64,000 nt of DNA from Tuctoria greenei (Eukaryota > Streptophyta > Magnoliopsida > Poales > Poaceae). The stretch is from assembly GCA_036927565.1 (NCBI GenBank), contig JAYESD010000003.1, forward strand, positions 98,255,591-98,319,590. The letters run 5' to 3'. The notes under the pieces are model-generated. The model made no database searches. It was given only the letters and a program-made list of their open reading frames with translations, and was not told the origin of the DNA. Both the position numbers and the translations under genes were made by a program. This document shows positions 1-10,419 of this stretch, piece after piece (position 1 is the stretch's first letter; every line of letters begins with the position of its first letter).

Positions 1-1061
1 GTCTTCAATGGCTTTGATCTTCGCCGGATTAGCTTCTATGCCCCGGTGACTTACCAGGAAACCAAGAAGTTTTCCAGAGCTAACCCCGAAGACACACTTG
101 TCTAGATTTAGCTTTGTGCGGGTGACCCGCAGCTTGTCGAAGACAGCCTGCAAGGTGTCAAGGAGTGACTCCTTGTTCTTGACCTTGACCACAATGTCGT
201 CGACGTTTACTTCCACTATGTCTCTAATGAGTACTTCAAAGGTTTTGTACATAGCTCGTACAAAGGTTGAAGCTGCATTCTTGAGACCAAATGGCATGGC
301 TATATAACAGTACAATCCATCTACTGTGATGAAAGAGGTATGCTCTTCATCTTCCCTAGACATTCTGATTTGATGATACCCATAATATGCGTCTAGGAAA
401 CACAGTAATTCACACACGGAGGTGGAATCCACTATCTGATCTATTCTAGGTAATGGGAATGAATCTTTTGGACATGCCTTATTTAGTGTTGTGTAGTCGA
501 TACACATTCGAAGCTTCCCGCCGGCCTTGGGCACAATGACTGGGTTTACCAGCCATTTTGGATGGAAGACTTCTCGGATGAATCCAGCTTCGAGCAACTT
601 CTTCACTTCTTGTCGAATGAAGTTCTGTCGCTCTACAGATTGCTTCCGAGGCTTTTGATGCACAGGCTGGGCGTCGGGGTAGATCTTCAGATTAAGCTCA
701 ATCACTTCCTTGGGGATTCCATGCATTTGTGACGGTTGCCAGGCAAACACGTCGACATTAGCCCGGAGGAAAGCGATGACCGCGAGTTCCTATTTGTCGT
801 TCAATCCCCCCGATATACGGGTGGTCTGAGCGGCATCGGAACCGATTTGGATGACTTTGACAGGAATGTCGGTGTCGCCGCTTGGCTGCACACGAGGTAC
901 AGAAGTCGAGCCTCGTTGACGGATGCTCGGGGGTTTTGGAGCTTGCTCCTACCTGGAGTCCTCCTCTTGCACCGTAGTAAGCGCATGGAGTTCTTCCAGA
1001 GCAGTTACTCTGGCAGTACGATCTCCGTAGATCCAGAGAACGCCTATTGGTGTTGGCATCT
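1..1061 (-). pseudogene. E1 reverse transcriptase (partial, frameshifted from protease)
   Basis: RNA-dependent DNA polymerase part of the gypsy pol, copying element RNA in virus-like particles. On the minus strand the fingers/palm begin near 690. I read the motif KLRMCID near 515, FLDAYYGYHQI near 390, MPFGLKNA near 295, and the catalytic VDDIVVK near 200. The two adjacent catalytic aspartates are present. The frame is entered by a 1-nt shift after the protease (near 1062-1070), and a TAG lies near 795 in the protease-RT linker. The RT core itself (about 1-730) appears open. It is cut by the window edge before RNase H. Family call is firm; activity is unlikely given the breaks upstream. Confidence 0.85.
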
Positions 1062-1583
1062 TTACACCAGGTAACCATAATGAGCAGCTGCCATGAATTT
1101 GTACAACGCAGGCCTACCCAAGATGGCATTGAAGGGTAAGTTGATCTGAGCAACGTCAAAGACCAACTTCTCGGTGCGATACTTCTCCCGGGTCCCGAAG
1201 GTAACGGGGAGGGTAATAGCTCTGAGTGGGGTAATGGCTCCCGGACCTACTCCGGAGAAAGGTCGGGAGGGGTGGAGATCCGAAGGTCGGAGCTGAAGCT
1301 TGGTAAAAGCTTCGAAGCTTATGAGGTTGAGCCCCGAACCTCCGTCTACCATAACATGGTGGAGCTGGATGTTATTGATGGTAGGAGATACCATCAAATG
1401 TAGCTGACCTGCTCCAACCATGCTTCGAGGGGAGTCCGAAGCATCAAAAGTGATGGCTGTGTCCATCCACTTCCGATGAGGCTCCGCCCTGGCTGTAGGA
1501 GCTACAGCAGCCATGTCCCAACACATAGTCTTGATGACGCGGCAGGAGGTGATGTCCCATGATCCACCAAAAATGGTGTTCAT
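1062..1583 (-). pseudogene. E1 aspartic protease segment
   Basis: Retropepsin-like protease that would process the gag-pol polyprotein. The active-site signature is VDGGSGLNLI near residues 78-87 of this open stretch, with D-G-G replacing the usual D-S/T-G, as is common in Tat elements. It is preceded by the conserved FGGSWD box, and the downstream ILGRPALYKF motif is the second conserved protease block. It is in the same frame as gag and separated from it by one TGA at 1590-1592. The stretch ends at a stop caused by a 1-nt frameshift after HYGYLV; the RT frame picks up immediately afterwards. Confidence 0.85.
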
Positions 1584-1589
1584 GGTCTT

Positions 1590-3206
1590 TCAACGCTCGT
1601 TGTCAGAGACGTCAGAATCGTCGTCGACGGAGGTGTAGATGGCCTTCAGGAACTTTTTGGGATCCTGAAAACCTAACTCCTCTTCAGCCGGAGCTTCGTC
1701 AACTTTTTGTTTTCCTTCCCTCTGTCGGAAAGGAGCTTCTTCCCGGCGTTTGTTGTAGCGCTTGGCAAGGTTTTGAACCTCCCGGCAGTCTTCCAAACTG
1801 TGGCTGTCCGTTTTGTGAATTGGACACCACAGCTTGGTTTTGCCACCGTCTTCAGAAGACGGTCGTGGTCGCTTCTCGGGGCGTGGCCCCCGGCCACCCG
1901 GAGCTGCAGCAGCTGCAGGATTGGATGCACCGGTCGACGACTTCTTCTTGACGTTGGTCTTTTTCTTCTTCTTGCCACTCTCGGAGGTAGCGGCTTCTCC
2001 TTTGGAGGATTTCTTGTGATCCTCCGGAGTTGGCTTGGAGTGCATTTCACGGCCCTCCGCAGCTCTGGCACATTTGTCAGCCAAGCTGAAGAGTTCCGTG
2101 ACACTGGTAATCTCCTTGATCGCCAGTTTCTCCAGCATCTTCTTATCCCGCACTCCCTGTCTAAATGCCACGATGACAGAGGCGCTAGAGATAGAAGGGA
2201 TAGTGTTTCGTTCCTGAGAGAATCTCTGGATGAATGATCGTAGGGATTCTCCACCTTTTTGCACAACTGCAAAAAGGTCCAGTTCGGTGCCTGGTCGGGT
2301 GTAAGAACTCCCGAAGTTGGCGGTGAACTGCCGGCACAACTCCTCCCAACTGCTGATGGAGTTGGGTGGAAGGCTCATAAACCAGGACCTGGCGGACCCA
2401 GTTAAAGCCACTGGGAAATAATTGGCCATTACGGCCTCATTTCCTCCAGCTGCCAAGATAGCAGTGGAGTAAATCTGAAGAAATTCGACAGGATTAACGG
2501 TCCCGTCAAACTTCGCCGGCAAGTGAGGACGGAACTTCTGTGGCCACCTGACCATACGTAAATGCATGGCCAGGGCTGAACAGCCTCCTCCTACTCCTTC
2601 AGGAGCAGGAATGTCTTGAGTTTCTCGTCTTTCACGAGCACGCTCAATATGGACTCGGCTGTCTTGTTGGCGATATCAGCGATCAAGCTCCGCCCGGAGG
2701 TCATGAGTTGAAAGCCTTGATACCGTGTGAGTGCGTCGTGCCCCGGAGGGCAACGACGTCACCTGCTGTGATGCAACATGTCTCCTGTTGTTGGAAACAT
2801 GCGGACCAAGTCTACCAGACAAGGTCCGTCGCTGCGACGGGGCCCGTCCTGAAGGAGGAAGACCCTGGTTGCTGATGCGAACGGCTGCTGCTGCAACCAA
2901 GTGTTCCACATCGGCCGTCCACTGCTCCATTGCATCCCGGGATGCATCTGGAGGTGGTGGGCACTGAAGAAGAGCACGTGCTGCATGAAGCGCGTGTTCC
3001 GGGTTGCCAAGATTCGCCGACGCAGTGATTGACGCCGGTGCACCATCGCGTTGTCCAGCTTGATTTGCTGGTGGAGGCGGCGGTGGTGGAAGTGTGACTC
3101 CTGCTGGAACCGTGGTTCCTGCTGGTGGCTGCATATTGGAGGGATTACCCCCAACAGCTTGAACAGCGGGATGACCATTGGATGATCCAGCGGCTGAGTT
3201 CACCAT
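1590..3206 (-). pseudogene. E1 gag polyprotein with one premature stop
   Basis: Structural capsid/nucleocapsid protein. The most likely start is the ATG at 3206 (MVNSAAGSS), just inside the primer-binding region; the upstream M at 3278 lies in the LTR. An N-terminal Pro/Gln/Ala-rich segment with a PPPPPPPP run is followed by the retrotransposon gag (capsid) domain, roughly 2530-2230, with the usual F-x-G and W-x-x-F type positions. A Lys/Ser/Ala-rich linker and a CCHC-like cysteine/histidine motif (CPIHKTDSHSLEDC) end the protein. TGA codons at 2676-2678 and 1590-1592 interrupt the frame. The second sits where relatives have Arg-Arg-Lys, consistent with CGA to TGA. Confidence 0.85.
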
Positions 3207-3225
3207 TCTTGAAATCTCCGGTCCC

Positions 3226-3243
3226 CCTACCTGGCGCGCCAAC
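3226..3243 (-). other. E1 primer-binding region
   Basis: Immediately inside the 5' LTR the minus strand reads GTTGGCGCGCCAGGTAG. A TGG-initiated tract directly after the LTR terminal CA is the expected position and form of a tRNA primer-binding site. I do not assign the tRNA species. Confidence 0.65.
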
Positions 3244-3511
3244 TGTCGGTGGTTTTGATCCGGCAGATCTCCCGACACTAATAAAGTGTTAGAGGAGTTT
3301 GAGGTTCGTTATGGGCGCGCGAAGATTCCAGAAGGTGAGATGTCGAGTGACACAAGGGACACCAAGATTTACGTGGTTCGGGCCGCCTGAGCGTAATACC
3401 CTACTCCACGGGGTGTGTTGGTGTTGTATTGGATGTATGAGCTCAACGTCAATTGAGAGTGTAAAGTCAGCGTGTCTCCGGAGAGTGTCCCCTATGTATC
3501 GTCGGCCTGTC

Positions 3512-3519
3512 CTTTTATA
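3512..3519 (-). promoter_or_regulatory. TATA box of E1 LTR
   Basis: The minus strand reads TATAAAAG, followed downstream by a GC-rich stretch. Position within the LTR, about 590 bp from the U3 end, fits an RNA polymerase II promoter giving the genomic transcript of E1. Confidence 0.6.
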
Positions 3520-3665
3520 GTACAAGGGCAGGCCGTTACAAGTTAGCCTGGCCCGACATGTGGCCCCGGCGGTTACTGATATTGATACACATTCAACATG
3601 TTTAATTGCCCTTAATGACCGAGTTATGGGCTTTGATAGCACCGTTACTGGTAATTAAGGTCGTC

Positions 3666-3706
3666 CGATCGTGTGTCATTAATATAGTATTAATGACACT
3701 TGATCG
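3666..3706. repeat. Long palindrome in E1 U3
   Basis: GTGTCATTAATA (3673-3684) and TATTAATGACAC (3688-3699) are perfect inverted copies around a 3-nt centre. CGATC/GATCG extends the symmetry outside after a short mismatch. It lies about 150 bp upstream of the TATA box on the transcribed strand. Confidence 0.8.
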
Positions 3707-4107
3707 GGTCTTGAAGTCCTTGATTCCCCTTTGAAGATCCGAAGCCTTTGTGGAGTCTTCCGGAGGTTAGAGGCTGAAGATCCGACGGTTGGACACGTGG
3801 CGGCGCCGGAGCACACTGTGGGGAACAGATAGGTCCGGTGTTACCCGACACGTGTCAGTTCCGGAGCTTCCCTCGGTCTGGGGTTAGGTCCGGGGGTGCC
3901 ATTTCGGTACATAGCCCGGAGCTTCCCCCTTGTGGGCAGTACCTCTGGTTTGATAGTACACGTGGCGACCCTGGGACTAACCATGTTGGAGAATCGGGTC
4001 CGGTTATGTCTGACATGTGGGCCTCCGAAGGTCTTCAAATCAAGTAGATGACTTTACCTTGAGATCTTTGCGATCCCAAGGAGTATATGGTACCCAGGGT
4101 ACCGACA

Positions 4108-5560
4108 ACTTGTCTTTGGAGAAAGTAGTGTATGCAGGGATTTTATGTAGAATTGAAGTGAAACAATGGAATGTATCCTATAAAATATCATTCAAGCCAA
4201 CCAAGCGACGACATGTGGCACCACATGGATCAAATGACCTAAAAACCGAAGTATCCGAGACCATCCAACAGTGTAGCACCAATATCAGTCAATAGGACCC
4301 CACCTTGTAGAGACCTAGGGGAAGCACAACCCCAACAGGGCTGACACTAGGTCGGCCGACCTCCCTAGTTGGCCGACTAGGGAGTGGCGCCAAACCTGGT
4401 CAAATGCAACGTGTTGGCTCTTCCTGGCTTCAAGAGGTCATGGGTGACTAATTCGTGTAGTTTTGGTGGTAGGAATCGACCCTTCTCCAAGCTATAAATA
4501 TGACCCCTCACCCCCCACTTCATCACACACTACCTGAGTATGCATCCATTGTATCCACTACTCTCCATAGGTTTAGAGGAGTATAGGCTGTAGAGAGGAG
4601 AGTCTCTAGTTCATAGTCCAAGTAGGAGAGTAGTAGAAGGAGTCTCTTCCCAATTCCTAACTGGGAAAGGTATGGCTCGTATATTCCTATTTGTATTTGT
4701 GACTTTATCCTTAATACATATGTTATCTTTAGTCTTCTATTGTTCATATACTTGGATGAAGCGTTTCTTGTTTGATTGTGGATTCTATGTATGTGGTAGG
4801 AGTATTATTTATGATTATGCTATACCATTGTCATTATATCATCATAAACACTACAAACCTCCACTATAGTCTTATTAGCTATGACATGATTATGTTAACA
4901 TGAATCACTTAAGCTATGAATTAACATTGGTTCAACGATGATTTAGTTCATTGCCTTAGGATGGCTTGTGCCTAGGCTCTTAAGGTAATTACTTAATATG
5001 CAAGCATGGTGCTAGTGTATCATAGACCCACGGATTGAAGAGGTAGACAGTAGGTGGTGACAGCCCTATCTGTCCTTTGTAATCCTCCACGTTCGGCTAT
5101 GCCACAGGCTCTTGGCGGGAGTCGTCCTAGTATTGCTTTGGGTAAACCCATGTCCGATGTGTTAATCCATTTAGCATGAGAATTCATTATTGACATGATC
5201 ATTAGTAACTAACTTAGGCTATGTATATGTACATTACAAGCATAGTAGGAGTCTCTACCCAACCTTTAGCCTATTTCCTCTTTACCCCATTTATCCCCTT
5301 AGGATAGAATGCTCTTGTGTGTGTCACACTAATCCAACTACCATTTATCCATACTTGCTAGAACCTTACCTAGATGAACCTAGCCTCTCCACTTGATAAT
5401 TGTTTTGCTTCCATCTAGCCTTCCTTTGGGAGAATAAAAATGACACCCTCTAAGAATACTCTTAGAGAGGAAATGCTACATCAATAGTTTCCGTGCGCTT
5501 GCAGATTTACATGTATAATCTAAAATCTATTAACAAGCATTTCTGGACCACTACTAGAGA
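4108..5560. other. Region X: LTR-like sequence, unassigned
   Basis: No supported coding region. It contains palindromes at 4349-4382, a TATA box at 4493-4500 followed by a pyrimidine-rich stretch, and a block at about 4757-4790. That block matches, with one mismatch over about 31 nt, the 3' part of the E4 LTRs (near 41523 and 60166). Text near 5490-5515 (CCGTGCGCTTGCAGATT) resembles a phrase I associate with grass gypsy LTR or leader sequence. Best reading is a plus-oriented LTR or leader fragment of an unplaced gypsy element between E1 and E2. Boundaries are not resolved. Confidence 0.45.
4493..4500 (+). promoter_or_regulatory. TATA box in region X
   Basis: TATAAATA preceded by a GC-containing spacer and followed by CCCCTCACCCCCC-type sequence, an arrangement like the E4 LTR promoter (TATAAATA followed by a C run). 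It suggests region X is an LTR read on the plus strand. Confidence 0.45.
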
Positions 5561-5815
5561 TGACTTGTTAGTAGTGTGTAGGAACTGTCAACAATACCTC
5601 AAACAAGCATTAGGGACGATATAGAGAAAAATTGACCAGGTATATGAAGATAATATACAAAAAATGAGCATAAACTGATGATCATAGAATTAACGGGTAG
5701 TTAGATGAATATAAGAGAAAGATAGGGTAAGATAGTGATTCTTTCAAATTGGCATTCATAGGAGGAGATATGCTTTACAATAAGGCAATGACCCACTCCA
5801 GATGGCAAGGGAGGC

Positions 5816-5867
5816 AGAGTGTTCACAGTTTGGGTGTATGACCCAGCTTAAGCAGGCTGAACACTCT
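5816..5867. repeat. 10-bp inverted repeat downstream of E2 integrase
   Basis: AGAGTGTTCA at 5816-5825 and TGAACACTCT at 5858-5867 are exact inverted copies with a 32-nt spacer. Could form a stem-loop in the 3' part of E2 RNA; no known function assigned. Confidence 0.6.
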
Positions 5868-5959
5868 GGACATGTCCCTCCTTTAGTTTGGTTGTCCTGA
5901 GCGTTGTTTCTGGGCACCATGACACACCGTACACTGTCCTACCATTATGCTAGGGGTAA

Positions 5960-6734
5960 AAATTATGGAGGTTCTCTATGTTCCAAGGGTTAAAGAGGGG
6001 CTCTCCTTCCTCCATGGCCAGGCGGACGCACCCGGGGTAGGATACCAGTGTTACTCGGAAGGGGCACTCCTAGCTGGGGGAGATTTTATGTGACCATTCT
6101 CGAGAAAGTATTCATCGCAGCACCAGGTCGCCCATATGGAGTCCTCTGCTCCGCAAGAACCGTTGCTAGTAGCGCCGGAGCGCCTACTGGTACCATGCAA
6201 TTTGGATGGTAGCTTGCCACCCTGCCTCGTCGATGAGGTCGACATCTTCACGTTGGAGCTGGTCTAGCGTGTTTTCATCCAATGTTCGGACCCAGAGGGA
6301 GCCCATGGCGATCTCTTGGGGGAGGATGGCCTCGGCCCTGTACACCATGAAGAAAGGCATTTCCCCCATGGCCCGGCTTGCTGATGTCTAGCTCGCCCAT
6401 AGCGCACACGGAAGTTCGTCAACCCACTTGGCACCATGCTTATCGTAGCTGTCACACGTGCATGTCTTGAGGTCCCTAAGGATCTAAACGTTGGCCCTTT
6501 CAACTTGACCGTTGCTCTTTGGATGAGCCACAAACGCATAACAAACTTGGATGCCGAGGACTTCACTGGAGTCATGGAACGCTGCACTGGTGAACTGGGT
6601 CCTATTGTCGCTGATGATCCTCTTCATGACCCTGATCCTGCAGACGATCAACTTGATGAACTTGATTGCAGACTACTTGTTGATGGTGATCACTGGGGCT
6701 GCTTCCGGCCACTTGGTAAACTTGTCTATGGTGA
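5960..6734 (-). pseudogene. E2 integrase, catalytic-core end and C-terminal part
   Basis: On the minus strand, after the S1 insertion, I read DKFTKW, then TQFTSAAF, HPKSNGQVERAN and ETPFF-like/VYRAEAILPQEI motifs. These are the conserved second half of the gypsy integrase core and the start of its C-terminal region. At least two frame changes occur between 6590 and 6050. The same region of a related element is at 63370-64000, where the motifs align. Between 5560 and 5960 the sequence appears to be the non-coding end of this element, with an inverted repeat at 5816-5867. Confidence 0.75.
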
Positions 6735-8530
6735 TGTGACACCCGGTTCCGAAAATGAACCAAGTGAACGCATATGTGTGCCCAGGACGTTCAACACACA
6801 TACATGAGTGCACTCACAAAAGGATATACAAAAATTTACCACATAACAAGATTAATTAACCAAATTTTGTTACACAATTCATAATATCCTCGAATACAAG
6901 CACTAATGAATATTAATGACAAGTTTGAACTAATGCAGCAGAAATACAATAACAAGCAACTAAGCAAAAGGGATAGCGCAGCTCCAACACTCTACAGGCA
7001 AAGCTGACGGTAGACACGACCTAGAACTCCGCATTATCATCATTAAACTCCCAATCCTGACTTGCAACTGTTGGTGGGTAAATTGCAAGAGTGAGTACAT
7101 GTCGTACTCAACATGTGTGGAAAGTATGACATGTAGCTGATTCAAATGACGAATATAATAATGGTGAAGTGCTGAAAAGTACATCAAAACATTTGAAAAG
7201 CAACATAATATATGTATGTGAAGTAAACCCATCATAAACCATGTAATCATCATACTACCAGTCCATATTTCATTACCTTCATCCATATTCCAGATTTAAT
7301 CATTACCATTAACCATATTCAATACCAGAATTTAATTCATAACCAGCCATAACCATTACCAAACCATAACCATCCCAAAAACCATCCCAATACCAAGTTC
7401 CCTCTAATTATGTAGGTCATCCAGGTGCTCATAATCAGGAGCACGGCTATCATGATAGTTTTATTAGACTCTGCAGAGTTTGTACCACTTTACCCACGTG
7501 TTTGTGATTTCATCACCCGTCGTCGACTAAAGAACCTCCCTTATGCCAATTACACTTCCTTTGGTGTATGGCCAAGAGATCAAAAAATAGCCTTTACAAA
7601 AGGATTACTAGCCTATTTAGACCCCACTGAGGTTTCACCGTTGGCGATGCCTTCAACTGAGCACATCTTCAACCGAGGGCCCCCTCTTGTGCCATTCGGA
7701 TCCCAGGGTAGTCCCACCAATCATCAACAAACCCAGTCCGACTACCCCTTCCCCAAGCATCCTCAATGGTCCAAATAGCACTGGCAAAGCCCTAATTAAT
7801 CAGCTACGCCATACCCATACTTGGCCTCGTGGTGGCGCTGTTATCTTGGCTTATTTTCGCATGAACCTGTCCTTAGATCTAAAGCAAGCAAACCACCATA
7901 ACTTTCAATCCATCCACATACCAGCCTTGCTTAGATCACCCATTACCACACCATATTAACTAGTTCATGATAATTAATTCTTATAAATGCATAATTAAAT
8001 TAAGTGGTATAGTTGTTTTCCACCCCAATTAATTTAGAGAAGCAAAAAGGTAAAAAGCTCTTCCCGACTCTCTACTATATATTCCAGGTGACAAGGGTGG
8101 TTAAACAAAGTTAGTAAACTTCCTACCATAGGATTCCCATCAAATTGACACAAGCATGCAGTTTTGAAAACAAAACATTTACTTTAAACACTGGATCAAT
8201 ATGATCATGGGCACTTGCCTTGCTCTTTGGATTGGTTCAGGTCAAAGCCTTCAAACTCTTGATGCTGAAGATCCTCCGCAGCACTCTGTAGCGCAAATCC
8301 GTCTAATCCGCACAATAACATACAAGACAAAAATTACAATCAAAGAGTGCACAAATATTACTCAATATGACATGACATGCATGATTAAAGCAAATGCAAG
8401 GTGAAACTTATTAATGAGTTGCTTTTAATGTTTACTAACTAGTTCTAATAGCTTTTAACAAGTTCATACAGGTTTGGAGTTGATTAGATCTAATTTTAGA
8501 ATTAATTTGACACAATTTAAATAGGAAAAT

Positions 8531-9475
8531 CGGACTAGTCTGCTAGGGACTGGACAAGTCCGCACTTCACAGAACTGGCAAACTATGGTTTTCTAGATCA
8601 ACGTGAATTTGGAGATTTGGGGTTGAATTCAAGTAAGGAAAAGAGAATAAAAGGTATACCAGGTGTCTTGGACTTCAAAAAATCAAGGATCTTGGAGGCA
8701 GCACTTGGATCTTGACGATCTAGGGTTCATGAAGAACTTGATGGTGAATCGTTGATGAAGAACGCAAAGTTGATGGAGATCTTGACCCTCTTTCGTTTCC
8801 TCCTCGTCTCCTTCTTCTTCTAGATCTCCTTCTCCCTACTTGGTGGCGGCTAATCACGAGTTAGGATTTGGGTGTGGAGCAAAAGTGGAAAATAGATGTC
8901 AAGCCAAGGGGTGGGGTTGTTTATATAGAGGTGGAGGCTAGGGTTAGATGGATTTCGAGTTTGATATGAGTAGGGGCCGGTTTGGAGTCCCACATGGGCT
9001 CTGAAAGAGTTAGGCACGATGTCCCTAGGCCCATGTAACGTAAGACCCAAGAAACAAGTCGTAAAACAAAAGATCAATTCTAGGTCGCGAAATATCGCAC
9101 AAGTCCGAAAAGGACCGGACTAGTCCGAAGTTGGACATAGAGATATCGGACAAGTCCAGACTGGAGATCGAACAAGTCTGAACTTATCCAGAGGGAAAAA
9201 ACAGACAAGTCTGGCCAAAAATTGGACAAGTCTTACTTTAGTAAGATCGAAAGTGGATAATTCCGCTGGAACTCTGGACTAGTCCAGACAAGTCCAGGGA
9301 CTTAGAAAAGTTTTCAAGGAATTGGAACACCGGAGTAGTCTGCACAAGACCGGACAAGTCCAAAAGTGTCCAGAGGGAAAAACAAACTAGTCCGCAGCAA
9401 AACGGGCAAGTCTGTTTGAAGTCAGAGAGAAATCGAACTAGTCCACACCAAAACCGGATTAGTTCGCACTTTCTA
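8531..9475. repeat. Cluster of GGACWAGTCC palindromes in S1
   Basis: About 15 exact or near copies of CGGACTAGTCCG / CGGACAAGTCCG occur, densest at 9098-9475. Examples are at 8531, 8551, 9115-9127, 9147, 9273-9288 and 9351. On the minus strand this is the start (U3) of the LTR. The same motif is clustered in the E6 LTRs and leader, although E6 is a copia element. Confidence 0.75.
8920..8927 (-). promoter_or_regulatory. TATA box of S1
   Basis: The minus strand reads TATATAAA, with the palindrome cluster upstream of it. The relation of repeats to TATA is what a U3 enhancer-promoter would show; this is inference from position. Confidence 0.5.
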
Positions 9476-9596
9476 GAATTCTTAAGTGCGGTTTTGTTTC
9501 TAATTCATTTTAAACTTGTTCCTTTTCATGTTGCTCAATATTAAACATGTATTGCAACATATGCAATGCATGATGGATGAAAATGAGGGTGTTACA

Positions 9597-9932
9597 AGCG
9601 ATGTAGAGGAACCGGTACCCTCTGATGGCCCTACGGAAGGGTCCCAGGACATCCAGCTCCCAGACCGCGAATGGCCAGGAGGGCAGGATCATCTGCAGTG
9701 TTTGCGCTGGTGTGTGAATATGCTTGGCGTGGAACTGGCATGCCTTGCACCTTTTCACTAGCTTGTCGGCGTCTTGGAGTGTTGTTGGCCAATAGAAACC
9801 ATGCCGGAAGGCCTTACCAATAAGTGTGCGGGAAGCTGCTTGATTCACACACTCTCCTTCGTGGATCTCTGCGAGCAAGTCGCAGCCTCCTCCCGGGTTA
9901 TGCACCATAATAGAACATCGTTGGTGCCACAC
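9597..9932 (-). pseudogene. E2 integrase, zinc-binding domain and start of core
   Basis: Minus-strand motif IHEGECVNQ...RHGFYWPTT...CKACQFH matches the HHCC zinc-binding domain of gypsy integrases. WELDVLGPF supplies the first catalytic aspartate, and GYRFLYIA is followed directly by the S1 insertion. The enzyme inserts the cDNA in the nucleus. The rest of the core is at 5960-6734. The frame to the right (9933-10400) is degenerate linker between RNase H and integrase. Confidence 0.8.
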
Positions 9933-10419
9933 CGGCAGAGGTCTCCCTCTACCAGTGTGTAACGTTTTGCCACCCTCATGATCCGCTCAGTGGATACATG
10001 TTCCTTGGGAAGGATGTTGTCCTTCAGGTAGTCTCAGATCTCCGTGATCCATGCATCGAGACTCTCCTGAGCTTCTGGATCTTGGGCGCCGGGTGACCTG
10101 GGGTTCCTAGTGACGCACAAGAACCTCGGTGGGCCCCACGGTTGCATACCGTCAAGACCACCAGGTTTGAGCTGTTGGGCTTGCCTTCTTCGTTAGGCTC
10201 AGCATGCCTCAGAGTTGGTCGCACCAATCTCCTGTTGAAGATACCTTTAGGAACTAGGGCCCCAGTGGATGTTGTTATTGACAAGGCGTTGGCGATGGAG
10301 TTGTCAGCACGCTATATATGGCAGAGGTCCAGGGCCTCGAAGCTAGCCTCCAGCTTCTTGACGTGTAGCATGTATGCTGCAAGCTAAGGATCGTTGCAGC
10401 AGCATTCTCCCCTGACTTG

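Larger units (their letters stand above)
1..4107 (-). mobile_element. E1: Tat/RIRE2-like Ty3/gypsy retrotransposon, 5' part
   Basis: The minus strand reads 5' LTR (3244-4107), primer-binding region, gag, protease and reverse transcriptase in that order, and leaves the window at the left edge within RT. The order protease-RT with integrase further downstream is the Ty3/gypsy order. The proline-rich gag, the protease motif and the RT motif VNVDDIVVK resemble Tat-lineage grass elements of the RIRE2 type (family knowledge). The LTR shares its TGTCGGTACC end with E3 at 35352 and with a stub at 22842, so three copies of related families lie in the window. Its 3' LTR and target-site duplication are outside, so insertion boundaries cannot be checked. 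Confidence 0.9.
3244..4107 (-). repeat. E1 5' LTR (864 bp)
   Basis: Bounded by TGTCGG at both strand ends, giving an inverted terminal TGTCGG...CCGACA. The right end (…GGTACCGACA) recurs at 35352 and at 22842. A TATA box on the minus strand lies at 3512-3519, and a long palindrome at 3666-3706 sits in the U3-like part. It contains CCGGAGCTTCC repeats near 3858 and 3917. The partner LTR is outside the window, so age cannot be estimated. Confidence 0.88.
6735..9596 (-). mobile_element. S1: solo LTR (2.86 kb), gypsy-like
   Basis: Ends TGTGACACCC at 6735 and GGGTGTTACA at 9596 form an inverted TG...CA terminus with one mismatch. The flanks GGTGA (6730-6734) and AGCGA (9597-9601) look like a 5-bp duplication with one change in each copy. 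The interrupted integrase reads YIA on one side and IDKF on the other, which meet correctly when S1 and one flank copy are removed. Read on the minus strand it begins TGTAACACCC, common in long Tekay/Del-type LTRs (family knowledge). No internal coding domain is present, so it is a solo LTR left by LTR-LTR recombination. A plus-strand open stretch at 7425-7778 has no recognisable domain. Confidence 0.78.

Noticed and set aside
1707..2237. Plus-strand frames over E1 gag
   Set aside because: Shadow of gag on the minus strand, with Phe/Leu/Ser-rich composition and no motif.
5040..5202. Possible tRNA-like or structured RNA near 5040-5170
   Set aside because: I could not form a cloverleaf or find A/B boxes in proper spacing by eye.
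7425..7778. Plus-strand ORF of 117 codons inside S1
   Set aside because: It lies within a solo LTR, shows no domain, and LTRs often hold chance frames of this size.
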